From Coriobacteriia bacterium (GTDB lineage Bacteria > Actinomycetota > Coriobacteriia > Coriobacteriales > Eggerthellaceae): 46,303 bases of DNA. The first letter of the stretch is position 1. Each line of letters starts with the position of its first letter. The translations under genes and the position numbers were made by a program. The stretch lies in NCBI GenBank assembly GCA_030536315.1, contig JAUNQF010000008.1, positions 1-46,303 of the forward strand, given 5' to 3'. The notes under the pieces are model-generated. The model had not been told where the DNA came from and did not search any database. It saw nothing but the letters and a program-made list of their open reading frames with translations. Below are positions 1 through 14,100 of the stretch, in pieces.

Positions 1-1549
1 ACTTCGGACACTTGCACTTGCTAAAACTTTTATGCTCGGCGAGGGTCTCGCCTTCAGCCAAGTTAATGTCCTCCGGCAAAGTAACAGGCAAATCAGCCTC
101 TGGAACAGGCACAATGCCACACTTCTCGCAATGAATAATCGGAATCGGGTTGCCCCAATAACGCTGGCGGCTAATCAGCCAATCACGCAGGCGGTATTCA
201 GTCTTGCGATGCCCCGTGCCGTCCGCTTCAAGCTTATCAATAACGGCCTGCTCACCCTTACTATGCTTACCACCGACCATTCCAGTGAATTCGCCAGACT
301 GGACAAGCACGCCTTCGGCCTCCATAGCGGCATCCCAATCGACCGAAGTCACCTTGCGGCCCTTCTCATCTTTCAAATCGGCGAAGAGGGGGTCATCCTC
401 CTTCAAAATTATCGGGATAATTGACAAGTCGTATTTGCGAGCGAATTCAAAGTCGCGCTGATCACCACACGGAACCGCCATAACGGCGCCGGTTCCATAA
501 TCGGCCACAACATAATCAGCAACTCAAACAGGCACTTTCTCGCCATTGACAGGGTTAACAACAAAACGCCCGGTAAAGGCACCATGCTTTTCCTTATCTC
601 CTTGAGCACGCTCAAGAGCACTAACCTTCGAAGCATCTTCGATAACTTTCAAAACGGCCGCCTCTTGTTCGGTCCCAGCAACCAGCTCTTTCAAGCCCAC
701 ATATTCCGGAGCCAAAACAAAAAAGCTGCAACCAAAAAGCGTATCCGCGCGAGTGGTGAAAACTTCCAGCACATCGCCAGCGGCAAAATCATCTTTGTTA
801 AACCCATCATCGGCCGGCGAATTTCCAGCCGCATCGCACATCGTAAAATTGACAGCAGCACCTTCGGACTTTCCAATCCAATTAGCTTGCTGCATCCGAA
901 CGCGCTCCGGCCAACCGCCAAGCTTATCAAGGTCGGCCAGCAACTGATCAGAATACTTCGTAATTTTGTAATACCATTGAGTTAGATCGCGCTTCTCAAC
1001 TTCGCTACCGCAACGCCAGCATTTACCCTCAGTGACCTGCTCATTTGCAAGTACGGTCCCGCACTTCGGACACCAATTAACCGGCGAATTCTTGCGCTCA
1101 ACCAAGCCAGCCTCGTACATCTTAAGAAAAATCCACTGGCCCCATTTGTAATATTCCGGGTCACACGCAACAACCTTGCGGCTCCAATCGTATGAAAAAC
1201 CCATGCGCTTAAAACTGGCCAACTGCTTTTCGATGTTGGCATAAGTCCACTTCGCAGGGTGACTTTTATTCTTGATCGCGGCATTTTCGGCAGGCAGACC
1301 AAAAGCGTCCCAACCCATCGGGTGAAGCACATCAAAACCCTGCATTTTGGCATAACGAGCAATCGCATCGCCAATCGCATAATTGCGAACATGCCCCATG
1401 TGGATGTCGCCGCTCGGATACGGAAACATCTCAAGCACGTACTTTTTCTTCGCCGAAGCACCAGCTCCATCTGCAACTTTATGCGCGCCAGTCTCTTCTC
1501 AAACCTTTTGCCAGCGCGGCTCAATTTCTGCAGGATTATACTTCTTCAT
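1..1549 (-). CDS. leuS: Leucine-tRNA ligase, N-terminal part (runs off the window)
   Basis: Class I aminoacyl-tRNA synthetase charging tRNA-Leu in the cytoplasm. The start ATG (1547-1549) follows a good ribosome site (AAGGAGAGGG). The product opens MKKYNPAEIEPRWQKVW and carries the class I HIGH-type motif in FPYPSGDIHMGHVRNYAIGD. A zinc-type CPKCG...CWRCG pair and the editing-domain stretch VADYGTGAVMAVP follow. Two TGA codons (complement of 1499-1501 and 524-526) fall where LeuRS has Trp (QKVW-EETG and VPVW-VADY), so the gene is intact only with UGA read as Trp. The frame stays open to base 1, giving about 516 residues of a protein usually over 800 long; KMSKS and the anticodon domain lie outside. 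Identification is very secure. Confidence 0.97.
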
Positions 1550-1575
1550 CCCTCTCCTTAAATTCGCAACCTCGC

Positions 1576-1589
1576 ATTATAGCATTATA
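1576..1589 (-). promoter_or_regulatory. Tandem TATAAT -10 boxes upstream of leuS
   Basis: Two exact TATAAT hexamers on the minus strand (complement of 1576-1581 and 1584-1589) overlap the end of yacP. The nearer one is 26 nt before the leuS ATG, leaving room for a short leader with the Shine-Dalgarno site. No convincing -35 was seen. Confidence 0.5.
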
Positions 1590-2136
1590 ATGAGTCGCGG
1601 AGGTGGCGAAGTTTTGCCGCGGTTTCGGCGTCGACCGCATCTTCAATTTTCGTCCGCATTGGTTTCGAAGCCGAGGCTCCAGCTTCGGCGTTTACATTTT
1701 CAGCAACATTGTTCACAAATTCGCGAGAACTGGTGCGCACAACACCTTTATTCATCGTGGCGTCCTGAATGCCAAGGTCGCTCGTCACAACCTGCACTTC
1801 CAGCCCCTTTTGCCGCGACGCATAAACCAGCTTTTGAATCCGCGCATCCGCGCTCTCGCCAGGATCGGTAAAAATCACCTGCACATTTTTCATCTTTTGC
1901 GAAGGCAATTCCACCGAAGCCCCCTGCCGCTTCGCCGCATCATAAACAATTATCGCCTGGGAATTTTTATCGAGAGTTTTCAACACATCGTTGAGCAAAG
2001 CCTCGCGTGCCGCATTCCAAACCTCCGAAGTCCAGTCCTCGAAGTTTGGCGCCTCCCCAACAAAATTGGCATAACGCTCCGAATTCCGAAGCACGTTATA
2101 ACCATCAATCACAACTATTTTCTGCCGTTTCAACAT
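1585..2136 (-). CDS. yacP: YacP/Rae1-like NYN-domain ribonuclease
   Basis: A 183-residue protein of the NYN (PIN-like) nuclease family. It opens with the strand and acidic residue of the fold (KIVVIDGYNVLR) and has a second acidic cluster in VTSDLGIQDA. In Bacillus, Rae1/YacP is a ribosome-associated mRNA endonuclease; the role here is inferred by family. It reads toward leuS and its TAA overlaps the leuS promoter. The start is odd: ATG (2134-2136) lies directly behind the U-tract of a strong terminator hairpin, with no Shine-Dalgarno site and no -10 box in the usual place. There is no better start, because the catalytic strand begins at residue 6. Confidence 0.85.
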   Translation of the reverse strand: MLKRQKIVVIDGYNVLRNSERYANFVGEAPNFEDWTSEVWNAAREALLNDVLKTLDKNSQAIIVYDAAKRQGASVELPSQKMKNVQVIFTDPGESADARIQKLVYASRQKGLEVQVVTSDLGIQDATMNKGVVRTSSREFVNNVAENVNAEAGASASKPMRTKIEDAVDAETAAKLRHLRDSL

Positions 2137-2138
2137 AG

Positions 2139-2163
2139 AAAAAAGGGGGCCAAATGGCCCCCT
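2139..2163 (-). terminator. Rho-independent terminator of the giant surface-protein gene
   Basis: A perfect 7-bp stem GGGGGCC/GGCCCCC (145-151 with 156-162 after 2000), plus one flanking A-T pair, has loop AAAT. It is followed on the minus strand by six T (complement of 2139-2144). It sits 5 nt after the giant gene's TAA. A weaker T-run on the other side could serve plus-strand transcripts. Confidence 0.9.
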
Positions 2164-2168
2164 AAATT

Positions 2169-5100
2169 TTAGCGAATATGCAATCCTTGAACTTTCTTCG
2201 GTCTACGCAAGAACAAGAATGCGCCAATTAGTGTTAATGCCATAAGCGCAAATCCAGCAATCGGAGTGCTATCGCCAGTCTGTCCAGGAACATATTCCGG
2301 AACATCTGGCTCCGGCTGCGGCGGAACAGGCGCTTCCGCAATCTTCAAAGTAACATTCTTAACAATATTGTAATTAGTAGCTCGCGTTCCACCTACAGAC
2401 TCAAAAGTTACCTCAACAACTTCAGGATCTTCTTCCTCATCTGGATCATAAACATAAGTACCAATCTCAGCACTATTTGTTACATACTTATATTCAAATG
2501 CTTCAGTTCCAATGCCAGTTTCCTCAGTTCCACTAACTTCAAGAACTTCACCATCAAATGGCTTCTCTGAATCAATATTCAAAGTAAAGTTTGCTTTCTC
2601 AATATTTCAAGGAATATTAGCGATTGTGTCATCTGTATAATTGCCCATACCTTTAATTGTTGCTGAGTAACCACTTTCATCTCAATTTGTTTCAGAACCA
2701 CTAGTAATTTCAAAATCCTTACCTAATACCAATGTTGCTTGAGGAGTCAAACCAGTATCTTTAACAGTCAATACAGGGAATTGTTCTTGGCCATTATATG
2801 TTGGGTTCGCAGGAGTTACTAAAATCTTCGAAGGATCGAAGGTGCGCTTCGTAATTTCAACTTGACCAGTAAATGTTAGTAATTTGTAATTTCGAGTAGT
2901 AACACCCTGGTCCGTATCAGAAAGCTTTACAAATGCAATATTGTGGCTGTCGTCATTTGATAATTGCATTGTGTAAACTCCAACATCACCACATTTGGTT
3001 GTGTCTTTGTAAGTAACAATTCTGGCCTTTAAGACATCAGGCGATATCAATCCATGAGCCGCCGTAATATCAATAACATCCTCATAAGGTTTTCCATCAA
3101 ATTCATGAGTCTTTGTACCATATTCAACATTAATAGGGGCAGGATCTATATTCCATGTAACTGTAAAGCTACTACCAGCATAATTATTCAAACCAGTAAT
3201 AACAGCCTTGTATTTCTGTTCATATTCAGGTTTAACATTTCTGCGTGTAGCATCAGGATAAGATACCGAATAATCCGTTCCTACAGTAAGTGCAGATCCT
3301 TTATCATTAATTACCAAAGTTTGCAATTCTCTATTATCATTACCATCATATACTGGGTTAGTCTTTTCCCAAGTTATATCTGGATTCTCCGAAGGATCAA
3401 TTGACCTAGGATTAATGGTAAGCTTACCAGCATAAGTCATATTGTAATTAAGAGCTACACCTTCATCTGCCGAAGTCTTTACAAGATGCTTTCCAGTTGC
3501 CTCAGCACCATATACATAATCTCCAATAGCGCCACTTTTTGAGTCATTATCATAAGTTGTAAACTCTACATTAAATGTATCACCTTCAATAATGCCAGTT
3601 GCGGTCTTGTTATTTAATACAAAGCTCTTAGCAAACGGAGTATTGTCATCATAATTTACAGAACCTGCTATGCTTACAAACGAAGCATTCTTCTTTGTAA
3701 TAGCAAGCTTGCCACCACTTATTTCAGGAATATTATAGTTGCTTAACAAAGTGCTTGCATTTCCTGCAGCCCATTCATAAGTCAAGTTGTCATCAGTATC
3801 GGTATATTCGCCAACATTAATTGCAGGACCGCCATTTTCTTTTGCCGTAGCTGTAACCAAAAGTTTCTCACCAGCAACAAGGCCATAAGCAGAATCAACA
3901 GGCTTTGTTACAAAATATCCATTTTGATTTCTGTCATATGTCTTTGATTCATTAAATGTAGGTGCTATAATATCTTTTTTGTTAATGTTCCAAGTTTGCG
4001 CAGGTGTTTCACCAGTGTAGTTTCCGCCAACCTTTGCCTTAACAACAAAGCTATATTCACCTACATTCTTGCCATAATCACCAATAACTTCATATTCAGA
4101 TGGATCAACTTCGTTTGTATATGTATCAAGTACTTTAAAGCCTGCAACTTGGTCAGGTCGTTGATCTAAACCGTTATAAGTAAAATTATTAGTATAAGTA
4201 ACAGTGAAACTACTTAAATCAATAGAGCCTATAGTAACCTCCCCTGTAAAGTGATAAGTATAGTTTGATTCTTTTGTGGTACCTCAATTAATTGTAAAGT
4301 CAAGTGTAGACCTGTCAGTTCCATCGTATCTATAAACACCCACAGTAGATCCTTTAGTAGTTGCAGTTAACGAAACTGTCTCGCCGGTAACTAAATTATG
4401 GTCTGGTCCAGTTAACGTTGTATTTGCTGTCGCAGCACTTCCAGTATAAGGTGACGATCCTGATAAGCTATACGGCTCTATAGTACGCTTCAATACTCTT
4501 CATTCTTTATTAACTGTTCCAGAATAATTTCCATGACCAGTTATAGTTATATTGTATGTTCCAGCATCGATAGTTGTGGTCTCAACCTTATCCCAAGTGT
4601 AATCTGTAGGATTAGTTAGGGTGTTGTTTCCATCTTTAACAACAACATTCAAGCTATCGTGATTTGTACCATCGTAAGTTTCGTCATCTACAGTAATAGT
4701 AAAGTCAGCAGAACTTGGATCAATTGGCTTAGGATCAATAGTCAATGTAACATTCATATTAATATTGTTAGTATTGTAATTTACTAACAAAGTTCCTTCA
4801 CCTTCAGCTCAAGAACCTACTTGAGATGCATGGCTCTCTGATAATTTGTAAGTACCTACGTCAGAATCATCAGTCTCCCAAACACCAATAAGTTTTTCAT
4901 TAAAGATTCCTGTAGAAACTGCCACTTGTCCAGTGTTTAACACTTCGCCATCGTAAGTCTTAGATTTTTCTACGTTTCCGCTAAAGCCAATTTGATTAAT
5001 ATTCCATTCCTTTGGATCAGCAGAAAGATTGTAGTTTGGACCCTTGCCAGTAACAGTCAATACATAATTAGTTGATGAATGGTCTTTTTTATTTATATCA

Positions 5101-8100
5101 CCAGATAATTCGTAATCAACACCTTCTACTAGAACTCTTCCCTTATCAGTAACACTAAATCCTGATAATGTTTGTGTTTGGCCATTATAATCTGGGTTTG
5201 TTCCATTAACAACAATATCTGAATGGTTAAGCGGTTTTACGTGAATAGATAATGAAATTGTAAGGTCAAATACGTAATTACTTAATAAAGAATCAGTTTC
5301 ATGTCCTGATGTAGGAACAATTTCACATGTAGCATAATTTCCTGTAGGATCAGTTGCAGGATATTTGTATTCTCCCGCATCTACACCCTCAGAATCACCA
5401 TGCATTGTTGCACTATTAACATCAAAAGATTCGCCAGCGATAATATCATGGCTTTCACCTAAAGTAAAGGTTTTTGTATATTGAGAACCAGTGTAATAAT
5501 CACCACTCTCCATTAAATCAGCTTTAATTTCTTTAGGTTGAATCATCCAGAAATTATTTGTGATTTCACCATAATATGCACCCTTACCAACAATCTTAAA
5601 GGAGAAAACATCTGAAGAAACATTAGTTTCTGAAATATTTCCTGAAGTTGCAACTACATCATAATCTGTACCCTGTTGTAATGGCGTAGAACCTGCAGAT
5701 TCCTTTACAGAAAAATCATGTTTGCCATCCAAAGGACCTTGAGCGTCTCCATTATATGTATAATCAGAATGATAAGTAACAATAAAGTCGCTCAAGTCTT
5801 TAGAATCTTGCTTCAATACAGTCAGCTTTAACGGAAGTCCAGAATTAAATGTTACGGTAACGTTATCATTATCAATTGGTGTGAACTTAGCTACGTCAAT
5901 TGTTTGCGTAAACTCATGGTCGATATCATGTGGGCTCAATTCTGGATCTTCGGAGTTTTTAGAAATCATAAATTCAAACTGCGAAGGTCTGTTAACAAGC
6001 GACTTAACAATACCTGTCATATTAGGATAATTTGTACATGTTAAATTGTAACCGTTAACAGAATATGTTGGTCTAACTCCGTCGTAAGGGATTGCGATTT
6101 GCTTACCATCTACAGTAACTTGCAAATTGGCTTTGTCGATATACCACTTTACATTAGCCTTTTGGCCACTATAGTTGTTAATACCCTCAATAGTTGCAAT
6201 ATATTCACCAACATTGGTTCCTTTAATGTTGTATGCAACAAAGTCTTCACCTTGTACTAACTTGTTACCGCTATCATAAATATCAAGTTCGGCTTCAATT
6301 TCATAACCTGAATAAATATAATGAACAGGATAATCTTCAATGGTAGGATCATTAATATCTTTTGGAGTAATTACAAGTTGTAAGTCATTATTAATGATGA
6401 AGTTTGCAGTGATATTAGAATCATTGTAATCAAAATCAGCGGAAGTAAGCCCTTTCTTGTATGTACCAACATCTTTTCTTGTAAGAGTTATTGTTTCTCC
6501 ACTATTCTTATACAAAATCTTAGACTTTAGAATCAATTCTTTTGTTGCATCAGGCAAGGATGTTGTAAATTCATAATCTGAAATTGTAATATCAGAACCG
6601 CTATATTGTTTACTCTCCTGAGTACCGTTAATATAGATATCTGCCGCAAGTGGAATAATGGTCCATTCAAAAGTCATTGTTCCGGTATAGTTCTTGCTGT
6701 TTGTGGAATCAATTGTTAATGTGTATTTATCAATCTGTCCTTCAGCGTCATACTTAACGTTTGTTGCGGACTTTTCGCCATTTAATACATAATCTGTATT
6801 CTCTGTTAATTTTACAGCGGCATTATAAAGCTCAATTGTAGGTGCTTGCTCTTGACCGTTATAAACAATCTGTTCTGGATAACCAACAAAGTTAATATCA
6901 TTAATATCACATTTATTAATAGTAAGAACGCCATCGATTACCTGGAATTCTACAGCCACATTGTTAGGATCACCATAGGCAAAGTCACCTTGCTTTAGGT
7001 TCATTCTGTAAACGCCAACATCAGTTCCTTTAGCAACACAAGAACCCGAAGCTGGGGTAATCAAGCTTGTGTTTACAACCTTTTCTTCGGAAGCCTCAAC
7101 TGCTGTTCACCCAACAACAGATTGCTCAATTCCTTTATAAGTTACCGAAGCACTGTTGCCTGTAACTGTAACCGTACGCTGAGCTTTTAGAATCTTCCAA
7201 TCTACAGTTGCTTCTCCAGTGTAATTACCTTTACCAGTAACTTTAAGTACATAATTTTCTTGAGCAAATGTATTTGCATTTACTTCGCTGTTTCCAGTAA
7301 TGTCATATCCCTCTACTGGAACTGTAACATCGCCTTTAGTAACACTTAATACTTTAGGACCTTGAGCCTTTGCATTATAAACAAATTCAGTTTCGTCAAC
7401 CGTGACAACAAAGTCACTAATGTCAACTTTATTAATTGTCAAAACACCATCTGTTACAACAAAACTTACATCAACATAAGCTCTATTTGCGCCATTGTAA
7501 TATAGCTTAGAAGCATCTAAGTTCATTGCATATGTACCAGCATTTATACCAGACGCAGATGGCCAAGCCGGAGAGTACAAAACGGCACTCTTATCAATTA
7601 CGTCTGTCTCTTCAGCAGAATGCTGCTCAACCACTTCGTGAGTAGTAATGCTATGAGAACTTCCGTCATAAGTTACAGTATCACTTTGTCCAATAACTTG
7701 AACAACGCGCGAAGCCTTAACAATCTCATATGACAAATATACAGAATCTTTATAGTTGCCCGTACCTTTAAGTTCTAGTGAGTAATGTCCAGGAATAACA
7801 CTACTACCTTCAACTGGAGTAACATATTCATAGCTCTCTCCAGTTAAAGGAGAACCAAAGTCTTTAAGAGTAAATGAACTTTGAGCAGGATATTGGTCCT
7901 TATTATTATATGTATAAGTTTGTTGATCATAAGTGAGTTCAGCCTTAGTCAAGGAACGCTTTTCTATAACAAGTTTTGACTGAGTAACATTAACAGTAGC
8001 TTCGCCATCATATGTTGCAGTTACAGTACTTGTTGATTCCCCAACATCTTGTCCACTTAAATTAAATGTACCGGTAATATGAAGCTTGTCCATATCAAAA

Positions 8101-11100
8101 TCAGTCATGTTTGTTGTAACAATATACGCACTATCTTCATCAGCAGCAATGGTTTGGGCTTGGCCATTATATTCAACAGTCTTAGTAATACCAGTAACAT
8201 TAATAGCCGAAGCCTCAGGTCCTGTAATTGTAAGTTTAGACTCATTAATAATTTCATAATTATCTGTAGGATCATCCGCGTTAGCATTATCTAATGGTTT
8301 ACCATCAATCTTTAAGTTAGCTAACTTCAACATATTTCCAGTATATTCGCCTGCTCCAGAAGCAACAGTAGAAACAGTTCCACTTAATACCTGACCAGCT
8401 ACTGTTCCATCTACATCAGCAGTAGAAATCCTGTGCTCAAGTACCGAAGCATCTTCGCTCTTAACATCAACCGCATGAATTACTAGCTCTTTCTTTGTAA
8501 TGTGAAGCTTATTAACCGCGATAGCGCCATTTGCTTCATCATTTGATCCAACAAATGTTGCATTAATATTTGGATTATCATAAACAAAGAATGACGAATC
8601 CAAGTTAAGTGTGTAATCACCAACATCTGTTCTGGTCAAAATTGCTTGCTTACCTTGAACAAGCAAAATGTCACTTGCTACAAACAAGTTGGTAGCTCCA
8701 CCTGATGCTGTAGCTGAATAACCGCTAACACTTTGAGAATAACCATTGTATTCAACAGTCTTTTCATTAGCAATAATTTGTATGGTTAAATCCGCTTTGG
8801 TAATGTGCCAAGGAATATTAATAATAGAACCCTTATAGTTTCCAATACCAGTAGCCTTGGCTAAATATTCTCCAACATTTATGCCGCTTAGCTGTCCTTC
8901 AAGAACAAAATCAGTTCCAAAAACAAGCTCTTTCGTTCCGTTTTTAACAGAAATGCTTGTTGTTTGTTCTGCAGCATTATATACAGTGTCTGTGGCAGTT
9001 GCTGTGAACTTCGAAATATCAGCTCTATCAATTTGCATATATGCATCGGTATTAAGAACAAATTGAGCATTGATATTATCATCGTTATATTCAAACTGAC
9101 TTACATCTAAACCAACAGTGTATTTACCAAGCTCTGTTCCCTTAGCTTGTGGAGCATAACCTTCTGCTAACGAAATATTTGCTGGGTTAAATAAACCAGT
9201 TGCCGAAGTTTCAATTGCGCTGCAAAGCGTATCTACACTTACAGTTTCTGGGAATACTTGCTCTTGGCCATTATATTCCTTAACGGTATTCTTGCCGTTT
9301 ACAGCTATAGTCATGTTGGCTTTAGTAATTTGCCATGAAGCTTCTTTAATTGATCCAGCATATTTACCTAGACCTTGAACAGTAATAGGATAGGTACCAG
9401 CATCTGTAGCTGAAAGTTTAGTTCCGCCACCTAATTCATTAAAGCGATAATCTTTATTGAAGGTTAAAACAACACCATTTACACTTACCACAACATCAGT
9501 TGTCTTAAGCTTACCATCGTAAACAAAATCACGTGTCGTAATAACAGCAGCATCTAATGTATTCCTTGTAATTGTTAATGAACCATCAACATATTCAATC
9601 GCCTCAACATCAACATTTGAATCGCTGTAAACGAAATCAGTACTATCAACCCCCATATAATAAGGATTGTACTGAGCATCTACAGCAGTTACCTTGCATT
9701 CTTTATTGCAAGTTAATTTAGATTTATCAAATAAACCTGTTACTAAATCTGATCCTTCAACAGGCACTTCCCAAGGAGTATAACCTTCAGCCGTATGAGG
9801 AAGGCCATCATAAGCGAAGGTTTGCTTGTCACCTTCAACATGAATCTTAATAGTAGCTTTGTTGATTATGATACTTGCAGTTTCAAAATCAATCAAATAA
9901 TTATCTGTGACAGGTTTTTGAGCAGCATCTAATATTGTAACTTTAGAAACAGCAACATTATCCTGTTTACCAACATTGGTCAGACCGTTGTTGACTCATT
10001 CATTAATCGTAATAGAGTGATTATCCGCAAGGTTATCAAACTCTACTTCATCATTAGAAAGCTTTTGCTCAACACCTGAATAAGTAAATTCTTTAGAAGC
10101 TGGGGTAACAGTTAAATGTCTCTTTTCAATTGACAAAACAATCTTTGGAATAATATTATAGTTATTAGCGCCTTCGCCAGTTACATTGCAATAAGCCCTA
10201 TTTGTTGGGTCACCATATTTATAAATACCAACTTTTGCATCACTTGTGGATAAGGTAACTTCGATGCCATCTCTATCTTGAGCACCCTCAATTTCGCTCT
10301 CGTCAACAACATAATTAAAGATTTTGCCAGAGAATTCCATGCTGCTGTTAACCGTTATGGTTAAATCTGCCTTAGCAATTTCTCATGCATAGGAGCTAGA
10401 AGTTCCAGTGTAATTACCTTTACCTGTAACAGTTAAAACATATTTTCCGGCATCTATAGCAGAGCCATTTACTACATCATAATCTTTTGGTGTTAAATAG
10501 GTATCGTCGTCAATAACAGTAACACCTGGACCTTGTGAATTACCATTATATGTAAATTGTGTTGGTGATACAGTAATCGAAGTAGTGGTAATATCCTTCG
10601 GGTTAATTTGCAAATAGCCATCAACATATTCTACTTCGTAAGTTCCAGGTTCTAAACCTGAAACATTAAAATCACTAGCACTTAGACCCATATAATATGT
10701 ACCAGCATTTGTCTGCTTAATTTCTGTGCTCTTTGTTGTTGTAATTTCATACTCAGCAGCAGGATCAGATGCTGAATGTGTAAATCCTGAAACTGTCTTT
10801 TGTGTTCCGTCATAAGTATAAGAACCAGTTTTTCCGTAAACATAAATGATTGTCTTTTCACTTGATTTAATTGTTAATTCAACATCATAATGTAAATCAT
10901 AATTCATGGAAGCATCTGCCGCTTCAATTGTGCGCCAAGTAAGTGTTGGGGTAACACCAGTTGAAACTTCGTCATTTAACCTATATACACCAGCACTAGC
11001 CTGTTTAGTAATCAATTGTAGAGAAGTTAAATCACCCTCATAAATTCCTGTTTTTACAATTTGATTTTCATCTGGCGAGAAAGGATTACTATCAAATTTA

Positions 11101-14100
11101 TGAACAGCTTTACTGCTAATTAAAGCATAAGCTTTTTCTACTGTGATACCTCCATTTTCTACATTAAATGTACAAGTAACATTAGTATCGTTATATGAGA
11201 AGTCACCAGCATTTAATGTAAATTCATTAAATCCGGCATTTGTTTGCTTAACAGGTGAAATAACCTGACTATAACTTACCTTGCCTTGATTAAATAACAA
11301 ACTGTCTGAATATACAGAATACCCACTAACAGAATGTTCCTGTTTGTCATAAGTAACTTTAACATTGTCACAAACTACGGTAGCTGTAATGGCAGCTTTA
11401 AGCATTGACCAATCAATAGTAGTCTCACCGGAGCATTTACCTAAACCTTTGATAGTTGCAGTAATACTATCTGCGGCATCAATTGCAGAATAGCCTGAAA
11501 CAACTTCGTAGTCTTCGCCTTCGGTGTATACATATCCCGAAGCATCCTTAACAACAATCTTGGTATATTGCTCTCTTCCGTTGTAAGTTCTGTTTTCTGC
11601 AGTAACAGTGCACTCCTTAAGATCAATACCAGTAATTTGTAGATATCCATCATCCACATCATAAGTAAAGTCAATATTGTCTGGATCACTGATACTGAAA
11701 TTCATGTGATCTAATTTCATTGGATATGTTCCAACTTCAGTACCGTAAGCAGCTACACTGTCAGAAGTTGGATAAACCGTGAAGTTATAAGTTGTTACAG
11801 AAGGTGTATAGGTAGCCTCCCACCCAGAAACACTTTGTTGAACTCCATTATATGAATATGATGCATGCTTGCCTTTAATATCAGCATGTAACTTAGCCTT
11901 TGCAATACTCCAAGAAAAGTCTCTAGATTCTGTGAAGTTACGCGACCCACTTACAGTTAATGTGTAATCACCTGCATTGGTAGCCTTGGAACCATATAAA
12001 TAGTAATCTGTATTTTCTGCAAGTGTTATGCCATTATATTTCACAACAACATTAGGTCCTTGAACAGAACTTGTATATATAAACTCAGTTGGGCTTACTG
12101 TAATGTTTGCATTCTTAACAGAAATTGGTTTAATCTCTAAGCAACCATCAGCAATAACATTAAACTTTACATTTACACTTTCATCGCCATAATAGAAATC
12201 GCCAACTTGCAACCCCATATAGTATTTATTAGCATTAGTTCCAACAACATTAGCCTTGCTTGGGTTATTAAGCTTAACCAAGCCTTCGCTATAAACTTCC
12301 AATGGAGTTTCATCATGCAAAACAGAAGTATAGCCTGCAACATATTTTTCAGTTCCATCGTAGTCAAATGAAGCAGAATTTCCAGTTATGTCTACTTCAA
12401 TAAAGGCTTTATTAATAACCCACGGCAATGTAACAGTTCCAGTGTAGTTTCCTTCGGTGTTTGAAGGAGTAACACTTAAAGCATAATTTCCAGCAGCAGT
12501 TGCAAACGAAGTCCCACTTACAACAAATGAATCATTGTCCAAAGTCTTTACGCCATCAACAATCTTTAAGGTTGGGCTTTGCGAAGATCCATTGTAAGTA
12601 AACTCGTTAGGTGTAAGTGTGATTTGAAGTTCGCTTAAATCCTTCGGATTAATCTTTATGAAACCATTTGTAACATCAAATATAGGTGTAATGTTTTTAT
12701 CTACATAATGAAATACTGAAGAATCCAGTCTCATAGGATACTTTCCGGCGTAACTCGCAGTCACTGTATCCTTGCCTTCGTCAACTGTTAACTTGTTCAT
12801 GTCAATATACGGACGAAGCTTATTAACAGTGCAGTTATAACCCGAAACTGTTTGCTCTTCTCCGTTGTAAGTTCTTTCGTCACTATTTCCAACAATTGTA
12901 AACGTTACTTTAGCAGGGACAATCTTCCAATATACAGGTCTAATTTGGCCAGAATAATTTCCCTGCCCCTCGATAATTGCAGTGTAAGTATTAACTTCCA
13001 CACCAGAACCACCAGTAATCTTATAATCTCTGTCAGTTAAATAGGTACCTGTAGCTTCGTCGCCATTTCTAATAATGAATGTTGGTCCTTGGTTTTGACC
13101 ATTGTATTCAAGCTCTTCTGGCTCAGCCTTAATAAGCATACTGTCTTCAAGCTCTTTAGGTTGAATTTCTAAACGGCCGTCTTCAACCTTAATTTCATAA
13201 GGGTCAGTACCATAGTCATAATAGAAATCACTGGGCTTTAATCCCATCCAATATGTACCAGCATTTGTACCAGTAACTGTTAGCTTGTAAGCACATTCTG
13301 GTTTAACATGGAAATTTTCTGGCTTAAAGAAGTCTGGCTTAGATGAAGATACTTCATATCCGGATTCAGATTGTTCATAACCAGTGTAGTACTTCTTCAA
13401 ACTATCATTAGTTCTGTGGCCGGTTACTGTAATTATCTGAAGCTCATCAATTGTAAGAACAACATAGTATTCCAAAATATAATTGCTTTGGTCAACATCG
13501 CCTCAATCTATTACAGAAGTAAACTCTTTATTTAGTTCGTCGTATTTGCCCTTTTCTCCAGAAACAGTTTCAAGCTTAATTGAGTTTATTTCTTCACCTT
13601 CGGCTAATCCATCTACCTCATAAGATGGCGAAGTCTTATCAACATTTACCCAGTGAACAAATTTTTCATGTGTTGCTTCTTCTGGATCATAATATTTTGA
13701 ATCGTTAACATTAATTGTAAGAACTTTGGCTTGAATAACAACATAACCAGGTGCCAAATTCCAAATTACATTAATGTTAGGATCATCATAACTTCAGTTA
13801 GCGGTATCTCCAAAGTCAACCTCAGAACCGTCTTCCTTAATAATTTTCATAGTGTGTGTTCCTACCGAACTGCCTTGAGCAATGCACTTTTGAGGACTTG
13901 GAGAAATCTTCGATGCATCAAATTCTTCTTTTAGTGTGGCACTAGTTTTTGCATAATCAACACTAACTTTATATTCAGAAACAGTTTGAGTTTTACCTGT
14001 GTAATATAAAGGATTTTCTTCATCAGCACCCAATGTATTACCTGTAATATCAATATACATATCTGCTTTCTTTATAAGCAATATTGCTTTAGCAGAATGA

